Shown piece by piece: positions 8,131 to 15,600 of a DNA stretch of 38,339 bases; the first letter of the stretch is position 1, and each line of letters opens with the position of its first letter. The DNA is from Thermoplasmata archaeon (GTDB taxonomy: Archaea; Thermoplasmatota; DTKX01; VGTL01), in contig JAWCLH010000027.1 in assembly GCA_038851035.1 (NCBI GenBank), positions 1-38,339 on the forward strand, written 5' to 3'. A program made the translations under genes and the position numbers. Under the pieces are notes generated by a model that did not search any database, was not told where the DNA came from, and saw only the letters and a program-made list of their open reading frames with translations.

Positions 8131-8141
8131 AAGTATTATTA
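8131..8141 (+). promoter_or_regulatory. TATA-like box for the CARDB surface protein
   Basis: AAGTATTATTA is centred near 8137, predicting transcription from about 8163. That lies downstream of the first possible ATG (8159) and so supports translation from the ATG at 8195. Confidence 0.4.
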
Positions 8142-8194
8142 TCGCCCGGCGCGATAACATGGAACCGGTGGTAGTCCTGTGTAACCTCTCGCGC

Positions 8195-9310
8195 ATGACG
8201 ACCGCGGCCGCCCTGGTAGCGCTGGCCCTTCTTCCGCCCGCCCTCACAGCCCGCCCCCACCAGCCCGACGTCTCAATATCCCCCCAGGACATCGTCTTTT
8301 CCAACGACTACCCGCAGACCGGGGAGGTTGTCTATATCAATGTGACAGCCCACAATCTCGGGGACATCGACTCGGGGGTGGTGACTGTGAAGTTCTATAT
8401 CGACACCATACCATATCCCCCCGACAAGATGATTGCGAACATCGAGCCCAACGGAACCGCCACCGCCTCGACGACCTGGCTCGCTGCCGTCCCCAAGACA
8501 TACACCGTTCGGGTGGTCCTTGAGTGCTCGCTGGATGCGAACAGCGCCAACAACGAGGCCTCTAGGACACTCACTGTCTCGATGCCCGGGGGGTCGCTGA
8601 CGGTCTCGGCCCGGCTCGAGCCTGAGCGCTGCAGACCCTCGCAGCTCTTCTACGTCAACGGGACGGTGAAAATCGTGAACGCACCAGTGACGGGCGCCTC
8701 TGTGACCGTGACTGTTAAGCCCCAGGGTCCGACGGGTACAACCACAACGAACGCCGAGGGCGCTTTCAGCGTGAACTTGACCGCGCCTGAGGCAGGAGGA
8801 AGCTATGCTGTGGAGACCACCGCGAGCTCTGGGACCCAGAGAGGAACCGACACAGACACCCTTACCGTGATAATGCCCGACCTCACAATCGCGAGCCTGG
8901 TCTTCTCTCCGGAAAACGCGACGGAAGGGAAGGCGGTCGAGCTAGTCGCGCTCGTCCGCAACTCCGGCACCGACGCCGCCGACAATGTGAGCGTCGCTTT
9001 CTTCAGGGGCACGGTCAAAATAGGGACAAAGAGCGTCGGAGAGCTCGGGCCCGGGAACCAGAGCGAGGTGAGAATCTCCTGGACGGCCATCAGGGGAAGC
9101 CACGAAATCAGGGCCGAGGCCGACCCCGACAAGAGAATCGCGGAGCTGGACGAGGCGAACAACTCCCTCTCCCGGACCCTTGAGGTGAGGGAAAAGGGGG
9201 AGGGGGAGGGCAGGGGTTTCCTCCCCTTCGCAGCAGCTCTCTCCGCCGTGCTTATTATCGTGGCTCTAGTCGCGCTGATGCTGTGGAAGAGGAGGAGAAG
9301 GGCATGCTAG
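8195..9310 (+). CDS. Membrane-anchored CARDB-domain surface protein
   Basis: A probable cell-surface protein. From the ATG at 8195 the first 20 or so residues (MTTAAALVALALLPPALTA) form a clean signal peptide; the ATG at 8159 would add 12 residues in front and start before the predicted transcript. In numbering from 8159, a CARDB (cell adhesion related, Ig-like) domain covers about 36-142. A central beta domain resembling carboxypeptidase-regulatory or bacterial Ig-like modules follows (about 145-238), then a second CARDB domain (about 240-344) ending in the typical EADPDKRIAELDEANNS. The tail has a GRGF motif, a hydrophobic helix (about 355-376) and KRRRR, like a PGF-CTERM tripartite tail but without the proline. 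Several N-x-T/S sites are present. The binding partner is unknown. Confidence 0.82.
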   Translation: MTTAAALVALALLPPALTARPHQPDVSISPQDIVFSNDYPQTGEVVYINVTAHNLGDIDSGVVTVKFYIDTIPYPPDKMIANIEPNGTATASTTWLAAVPKTYTVRVVLECSLDANSANNEASRTLTVSMPGGSLTVSARLEPERCRPSQLFYVNGTVKIVNAPVTGASVTVTVKPQGPTGTTTTNAEGAFSVNLTAPEAGGSYAVETTASSGTQRGTDTDTLTVIMPDLTIASLVFSPENATEGKAVELVALVRNSGTDAADNVSVAFFRGTVKIGTKSVGELGPGNQSEVRISWTAIRGSHEIRAEADPDKRIAELDEANNSLSRTLEVREKGEGEGRGFLPFAAALSAVLIIVALVALMLWKRRRRAC

Positions 9311-9529
9311 TCTAGTCTAAAGCGGATTGACCAACGTTTCGTCTCGCTCTCACCAGAAATTGCGACAGGGGCGCTCGGGGGACTGGGGACGCGGGAGCTC
9401 CACCGCCTCAATTGGGGCCGCGGTGTTTAGAGCCCGTGTCTGGGCGGGGAGAGGCGCGGTCGAATTCCCCACCCTTTTAATAGAAAACCCCCGCTCAAGT
9501 TTAATAGCCCCCTCCCACATTATGGGGCG
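9311..9529 (+). promoter_or_regulatory. Intergenic region with duplicated TTTAATAG boxes before the corrinoid gene
   Basis: The first 160 bases hold nothing recognisable. Near the end the octamer TTTAATAG occurs twice, at 9476-9483 and 9500-9507, exactly 24 bp apart. The second is placed to start transcription at about 9528, making the ATG at 9530 leaderless. The first could be an alternative promoter or an upstream element. No Shine-Dalgarno sequence is present. Confidence 0.45.
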
Positions 9530-10162
9530 ATGGACCTCCAGGAACTCGCCGGCGCCGTCATCGAGGGTGACGCGGAGAGGGTCACGGAACTGGTCCGCGC
9601 ACTGCTGGCGCGGGGTCTCGCACCATCGAGAATCGTCAACGAAGGCCTCATCGCTGGAATGAACACAGTCGGCGAGAGGTTCAAGGAGGGCGAGTTCTTT
9701 ATACCCGAGGTGATGATGTCAGCGCGCGCAATGCACGCTGGACTCGGAATCGTGCGCCCCCTGCTCACAAAATCGGAAGAAGCGGGGAAGGGCACGGTCG
9801 TGATATGCACTGTGAAGGGCGATGTCCACGACATCGGCAAGAACTTGGTTGCGATGATGCTCGAGGGCGCCGGGTTCAGGGTCATCGACCTAGGCACGGA
9901 TGTGCCTCCTGAAAGAATTGTGGAGGTGGTGAAAAAGGAGGGTGCGGACATCCTCGCAATGTCCACGCTCCTGACCACAACCCTTCCAAGAATACCCGAA
10001 GCGATACGGGCCCTAGAAGCAGCTGGTCTAAGAAACAGAGTCAAGGTGATGGTCGGTGGGGCTCCGGTGACTCAGGCCTTCGCGGAGAAGGCGGGCGCGG
10101 ACGGCTACGCGCCAGATGCTGCACTTGCCGTGGACAAGGCGAGGGAACTTGTCGGAAAATAG
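9530..10162 (+). CDS. B12-binding corrinoid protein (MtbC/MtmC-like)
   Basis: A 210-residue methyltransferase-associated corrinoid protein. It carries a B12 cofactor that shuttles a methyl group between a substrate-specific methyltransferase and an acceptor methyltransferase. The N-terminal helical cap domain (about 1-85) contains the family stretch NEGLIAGMNTVGERFKEGE. The Rossmann-like B12 domain (about 88-208) has the cobalt-ligating motif DVHDIG (98-103), with H100 as lower axial ligand. The conserved MSTLLTTT (144-151) and VGGAPVT (175-181) loops contact the corrin tail. No methyltransferase (MtbB, MttB, MtaB or MtrH-like) is in the window, so the substrate cannot be assigned. The next gene in the same direction is a thymidylate synthase, 133 bp away. 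Confidence 0.9.
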   Translation: MDLQELAGAVIEGDAERVTELVRALLARGLAPSRIVNEGLIAGMNTVGERFKEGEFFIPEVMMSARAMHAGLGIVRPLLTKSEEAGKGTVVICTVKGDVHDIGKNLVAMMLEGAGFRVIDLGTDVPPERIVEVVKKEGADILAMSTLLTTTLPRIPEAIRALEAAGLRNRVKVMVGGAPVTQAFAEKAGADGYAPDAALAVDKARELVGK

Positions 10163-10295
10163 GGGGGGAGGACCGCTACTGCAAGAAGGGATGATGCAGG
10201 GGGTGGGGTCGCGGGACCCGCGTGGAAGAGAACAAAAAGGGAGAGGTTGGATGGGACATATGTTGTCTGGAATACCTTCGGGGTGAGGGTGGAGG

Positions 10296-11210
10296 ATGGA
10301 GGGAGGCGACGAGGAATTCCGTGCGAGGGAGGGAGAGATCCCGGTCCTCCAGGCGAGGGGGAGGACCGTCCCTGAGGCGTGGGAGAGGAGCGTCCTTCTG
10401 CTCTGGGAGAGGGGCGCGAGGATGAGGACCGAGTATGACAGGGAGGGCGACGAGCCCAGCCGAGACGCCACGATGATCATCGTTGTTGAGGACCCGATGG
10501 CCGAGCCCCGCATCCACCTGGCGTTTCCGGGCGGCATCGAGGACCTCGAGAAGTATAGGCAGGAGGTACTCTATGGCGTCCATGACCACTGGATAAAGCC
10601 CGAGGAGGGCAAGTGGACCTACACATACCACCAGAGGCTCTGCGCCTATGCCCCGGTGGAGGATCTGTCTAGTTCGACCGTGAGGAGCCCATTCAGGCCC
10701 GTCAATCAGCTCGAGTACATCGTCCGAAAGCTCTCGGAATCACCCCACTCGCGCCGGGCACAGGCGATCACATGGATCCCGACAGCCGACCCCTCGACAG
10801 ACGACCCACCATGCCTCCAGAGGCTCTGGTGCAGGCTAGTGCCCGCGGGGCCCTCTCCGCCCTCCTCCATGGATGATAGGGTGAAATATTTCTTGAACAT
10901 GAACACACACTGGCGCTCGCGCGACGCCTACAAGGCCGCCTTCATGAACATCTACGCCCTGACCGACCTGCAGCGTTGGCTCGCGGAGGAGCTCGGGAGG
11001 AGGATGGGCTGCGGGGTTGCGGTCGGGAGGTACGTGGATATCAGCGACTCCTACCATATCTACGGCTCCTACTTCCGCGAGTTCAGCGAGAGGTTCCTAA
11101 AGCTGGTCAGGGAAAGGGCTTTCGAAAGAAGGGTCTGGCGGACAGATGACAAGCGCGTTCAGGCGGCAATACAGGCTGCGAGGGAGCAGCTGGCCGCCGA
11201 GAGAGAGTAG
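10296..11210 (+). CDS. thyA: Archaeal-type thymidylate synthase
   Basis: Expected to methylate dUMP to dTMP using a methylene-tetrahydropterin or folate. The family signatures are visible in order: the arginine pair and nearby residues in HSRRAQAITW (151-160), the catalytic cysteine C173 in DDPPCLQ, the RSRD motif (207-210) followed by AFMNIYAL, and DSYHIYG (251-257), which contacts the deoxyribose. Archaeal members have this PPCLQ context instead of the bacterial PPCH. The first 60 residues are divergent. The ATG has a GGGTGAGG ribosome binding site 7 nt upstream. A related dCMP or dUMP hydroxymethylase cannot be excluded from sequence alone. The adjacent corrinoid protein may indicate a shared one-carbon theme, but this is only proximity. 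Confidence 0.8.
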   Translation: MEGGDEEFRAREGEIPVLQARGRTVPEAWERSVLLLWERGARMRTEYDREGDEPSRDATMIIVVEDPMAEPRIHLAFPGGIEDLEKYRQEVLYGVHDHWIKPEEGKWTYTYHQRLCAYAPVEDLSSSTVRSPFRPVNQLEYIVRKLSESPHSRRAQAITWIPTADPSTDDPPCLQRLWCRLVPAGPSPPSSMDDRVKYFLNMNTHWRSRDAYKAAFMNIYALTDLQRWLAEELGRRMGCGVAVGRYVDISDSYHIYGSYFREFSERFLKLVRERAFERRVWRTDDKRVQAAIQAAREQLAAERE

Positions 11211-11221
11211 CCAGTTCTCAA

Positions 11222-11248
11222 CGCCCCGGCACCTTTGCTCGTGGGGCG
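11222..11248. terminator. Possible hairpin between convergent thyA and ychF
   Basis: CGCCCC (11222-11227) and GGGGCG (11243-11248) form a perfect six-pair stem with a 15-nt loop in the 116-bp convergent gap. There is no strong T-run after it on either strand, so a terminator role is tentative. Confidence 0.3.
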
Positions 11249-11326
11249 AGGCTTCCTCTCGGTCTCGGCCCAGCGCGCGCTGCCCCTTTCGCTAAGGTAA
11301 ATTTCCGGGCGTGGCGCGGAGCTGTG

Positions 11327-12520
11327 CTAGGTCCCAGCCACTATTTTTATCACATCGCCATCCTGGAGGGTGTAGTCTGCCCCTACGACTCGCCTTGTCC
11401 GGGCGTTGATGGCCCTTATGAATTTCTTTCCGAGCTCTGTGTGGACCTTGAAGGCCAGGTCCCTAGCGGTGCTGCCGCGCTTCATCAAGAAGGCGTCTGG
11501 TAGGACTCGCCCGTCCTTGTCCGTGAGCTTCCCCTCGTCCTCCACGGGATAGACCACTATCATGTCCAGTAGCCTGAAGAAGGCCTCCTCCACGCATTTC
11601 TGGACTCCGGTCCCGTGCTCGCTCCCGGAGAGAAACTCCTGAACCCTCTCCAGACCCTTTTTCTGGGCGGGAGTGAGTTTGGAGGGCTCGAGAATGGAGA
11701 ACTCGCGCGCGCCTGGTGTATATTGTATTAAGCCCGCCTTCGCCGCCCTGCGGAGTCCCAGTTCATATTCCGCCGCAGTCGGCACAACGAGGTGGTCCGG
11801 GAGCTCCATCAACCGCTTCAGATTCTCTGGGGGCGCCACGTCGGCCTTGTTGGCCGCTATTATCATCGGCTTGCTCTGCCTTCTAAGCTCCGCCGCGAGG
11901 GCGAGGAGGTCCTCCGTCGTCCACTGAGCGGGTCTCTCGGGTATCGGGGCACGCTTAAGGGCGAGCTTGATTCCCACCTCCGTCATTCCCAGGCCCGCGA
12001 GTTTCTCCGCCAGAACAGACTCGATTTTCGTCCCCTCGCTCTCGACCCGCCTAGCGAGCTTCTCGAACCCCTTCCCAACAATGCCCACTATCCAGTGGTC
12101 GAGCTCTCTCTCAAGAAAGCGTACATCCTCCACGGGATCGCGGCCTCCAGGGCAGATGTTGCCGTCGGCGTCTGTGCAGCCACTTGCGTCAACGACGTGA
12201 ATCAGCGCGCTCGCCTGCCGGAGGTCATCGAGGAACTTGTTGCCCATCCCCCTCCCTTGATGAGCCCCAGGGACAAGACCCGCGACGTCGATCATCTCCA
12301 CCGCGACGAACCTCACTCCACCCTCACACCTCGAGTTCCTGGGACTGCAGAGGACTCCGAAGTCTGAGTGAGGGCAGCGGGCCCTGACGAAACCCACGCC
12401 CCTGTTGGGCTCGATGGTTGTGAAAGGGTAGCTGGCTATCTGCGCAGGGGCGAGAGTGGCTGCAGCGAAGAAGGTCGACTTGCCCACATTTGGCTTCCCA
12501 ACCACACCGAGCTGCTCCAC
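11327..12520 (-). CDS. ychF: YchF/Ola1-family nucleotide-binding protein with TGS domain
   Basis: An Obg-related P-loop NTPase of the archaeal YchF/Ola1 group. Bacterial and eukaryotic relatives bind ribosomes, and several prefer ATP. The start is taken as the GTG at 12520 (MEQLGVVGKPNVGKST), which gives 397 residues, the usual length, with Walker A GKPNVGKS at 8-15. The open frame extends 26 codons further up to 12598, but those residues match nothing expected and include the promoter. DVAG is the G3 motif and ANKAD the NKxD-like motif. The C-terminal 70 residues form a TGS domain (from about VYPVEDEG to DGDVIKIVAGT). The gene is transcribed toward thyA. Confidence 0.92.
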   Translation of the reverse strand: MEQLGVVGKPNVGKSTFFAAATLAPAQIASYPFTTIEPNRGVGFVRARCPHSDFGVLCSPRNSRCEGGVRFVAVEMIDVAGLVPGAHQGRGMGNKFLDDLRQASALIHVVDASGCTDADGNICPGGRDPVEDVRFLERELDHWIVGIVGKGFEKLARRVESEGTKIESVLAEKLAGLGMTEVGIKLALKRAPIPERPAQWTTEDLLALAAELRRQSKPMIIAANKADVAPPENLKRLMELPDHLVVPTAAEYELGLRRAAKAGLIQYTPGAREFSILEPSKLTPAQKKGLERVQEFLSGSEHGTGVQKCVEEAFFRLLDMIVVYPVEDEGKLTDKDGRVLPDAFLMKRGSTARDLAFKVHTELGKKFIRAINARTRRVVGADYTLQDGDVIKIVAGT

Positions 12521-12524
12521 AGGG

Positions 12525-12550
12525 CTTTGATGGGCATCAAAGGATATGTA
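12525..12550 (-). promoter_or_regulatory. ychF promoter with a perfect palindrome between TATA box and start
   Basis: On the minus strand TACATATCCT (12541-12550) is TATA-like and predicts transcription from about 12520, exactly the proposed GTG start, so the gene would be leaderless. Between box and start lies a perfect 8-bp inverted repeat, CTTTGATG-GG-CATCAAAG (12525-12542). A repressor bound there would block polymerase, so this is a good operator candidate. Confidence 0.55.
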
Positions 12551-12614
12551 GATTGTTGCTCCCGAAGGTCCTGGATAGGGCGGACCCCGAGAGGGCACAT
12601 TAGTCCGGGCCGTG

Positions 12615-15600
12615 TCATCGCTCGGAACGCCGCGGCCGGGTGTCAGGGCCTCGTTGCCTCTGCCTGGTGCGGAGGAGGGCGACTAGAGCAACGGCGACGA
12701 GGGCCAATCCACCCGCCGCAGCGAGAAGAAGGGCAGGCGCCCCCGCGCCCGTGGCCGCGCCCCCGCCCGGAACCACCCTTAAGCTCCAATGACCATAAAC
12801 AGAGGCGAGGCCATCCGAGACCTCCACAGAGACCGTGTAGACCCCGGGCTCCAGCCCCCTCCCGCAGACGAAGACCGGCCTATCCTCTCCCTGCACTGTC
12901 CTTCCATTAATTTTCCACGCAAATCTCAGCTCATCCCCGTCCGGATCCACTGCCTCCACGCTGAAGCTCGCGGTGGCCCCTCTTCTCAACCTCACCTCCA
13001 CAGCGCGCTCCGGGATGCATGAGACGATTCCGGGCGGCCTGTTCCTGTTCAACACCGTCACGCTCCAGTTGTGTCCGACCACCGCCTCCCCGTCGGAGAC
13101 AAGGACAGAAACCTTGTGTTCTCCGGAGGATTCGTATCCGGTCGAGTATTCGTAGACGGCTCCGGAATAAACGACACTACCGTCCAGAAGCCAGACCACC
13201 GAAATATTGTCGCCGTCAGGGTCTGCAACCACTACCCAGAAGGTCGCGCTCTCGGTCTCGTTAATCACCACCCTCCCCTCCGGGAACCAATTGAGCTCCG
13301 GCGGGCGATTCAGGTTGAGAACCCTCACCGTCCAGGTGCGGTTGACGGCGGAGGGGCCGTCCGAGACCTCGGCCCTGATCTCATAGGTTCCTCTGGAGGA
13401 GAAGTCCGTGGTGAAGAGGAAGTCCCCCCTCTTTCCCAAGGGCCGGCCGTTCACGCTCCAGACGTAGCTCAGTGCGTCTCCGTCCCGGTCGCGGGCCTCG
13501 ACCCAGAAGCTGACCCTCTCCCCTTCTATAATCTCCAGCTCGCCCGCCTCCGGACTCCAGCTCAGAATCTCTGGCGGGGTGTTCAGGTTGATGACAAGGT
13601 CGAAGACCTTGATGAGCCCCGCGGCCGAGGAATGAAGGACGACGGGCAGGAGCACCGTTCCGGTCGCGCCCGACGCCGCGAGAAGGCCATTGAGGACATC
13701 CTCCAGCCTGTTCAGCCTGACGGTCTGGTTGAACCTGCCCTCGAAGCTCCACTCTCTCGACCCGTCCCCGCCGATATCGAGCCAGGGGTCGAGAGGGCAG
13801 CTCTCGAGTAACCAAGAGATGTTCACTTCCTCGAGCACCGGACTCGATGAGCCGTTGCTGTACATGAAGACCCTGTAACGCAGTACGGGGCGGGGGCTCA
13901 GCCCCCTCACGGATGCTGGAGCGCCGTTGTTGCTACTCATCCACGTTGCGCCGTCGTCCACGCTCGCCTCCACTACCAGCCCCCCACCGTTGAGCGAGGC
14001 TCTCCAGCTCACGGCGACTTCGTCCACGGAGAACGTGAGATTCAATGGGGGGGAAGTGAGGGAACCGTTTGTAGCATACGTGGTGTAGCGGACGAAAAAA
14101 GACTCCACACTCGGGGTAAACGTCTTCTCCGCCGTGGAGAGGACCAGAGCCCACTGAACGAAGCGGGCGGGAGGGGTAGAGAGAGGGCCTGATGAGGCAG
14201 GAACGGGTTCCCAGTCAGACCATCTGGAACCGTCCGGGCCTGTCCGGATCGATACCGAGACCGAGGTTCCTGGGGGTAAAGATGCTTGCCAGCCCGCATT
14301 GTCAAGCGAGAGGGGCGTGTGGACTAGGTCGTAGGCGGGAGACAGGTAGGTGCCGCTGGTGACGTGGCCGGGGAAGCCGTAGGTCTTCGCCCAGATGTCC
14401 ATATCGTACTTGGGTCTGTTATCAACCCAAGCAACCACAAATTCATTCTCAGGGCCGCCTGCGATCACTGGGTGCATTTGGTCGGCCGGCTCCCCCTCGA
14501 CATTCTTCACATTGCAGACCACGAATTCGGGCCCCAACGGAGCTCCAGACGGCCCGAAGTGCCTGCCCAGAACGTCGAACCCATCGCCGAGGCTATGCCA
14601 GACCGCGATGAAGTTCCCGTCGTCGTCGAATACGACCGAAGGCTCGCCCTGGTCCCCGGGCTGGCTTGAGATCACCAGCTCGCCCGTAACTGGGCTCCCG
14701 CTCCTGTCGAACCTGCGGGCGAGGACGTTCGCGTCTAGGGGGTTCATCGCGTCGGCATAGGCAACTATAAAGCTTCCGGTGCCGTCCACGGCGAGTGCGG
14801 GACTGAACTGCGCCCCAGGCCGAGTACAGACCGCGATTTCCCTGCCCCCAGGCACGGGCTCGCATTCAGGGTCCAGTATTGCGGCATAGATGTCGTAGTT
14901 CCCCCCCGTGCCCGCCCTGTAGTCCGCCCAAGCAACGATGATTCTGTTATAGCCGTCCGTGGCGAGGGCGGGCTGTAGGATGTTATGCTGTGTCCAAGCG
15001 ACCTCCGTGGCGGAATGGAGGAGTTTACAGTCGGGGGTGTACTTGGCGATGTAAATGCTGGAGTAGGCCTGGCTATGGTCTGTCCATACGATGACGAAGC
15101 TGTTCTGAAGATCAGTGGCCACCTCAGGACTCGTCTGGTCCCCGGCCGTGCCGCAGACCAGCAGCTCCACCCCTAGCGGAACTCCATACGGGTCGAACCT
15201 GCGGCAATAGATGTCCCTGTCCCTGCCGCTCCGGTTATCCGCCCAAACGACTATAATGACTCCATTCAGGTCAACCGCCACAGACGGCTCCTCCTGAAGA
15301 CCCGGCGCTGTGCATACAGGTATCTCGGCGCTCACCGGCTCGCCTGAACTCGAGAACCTCCGGGCCATGATGTCTGCCGAAGGGCCGGACCCCTCCTGCC
15401 AGACTGCCACGTAGTCCCCGCTACCGTCCTGGAGCTTCGCCACCGCCACCTGGTAGCTGTCGGTTTCACCGGACTTCACTGCCACGTCCCCGCCTAGGGC
15501 TTTGAGTACACCGTCGTCCTCTAGCTCGAGCTCTCCATCCCTGACCCTCGTGCCCGAAAATGTGCCTCCGTTTGGGACGTCGAAGGTCTCGTCGATGCTC

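Noticed and set aside
9327-9662. Open frame overlapping the corrinoid gene start
   Set aside because: Arg/Ser-rich product without motifs, overlapping a clear gene and its promoter.
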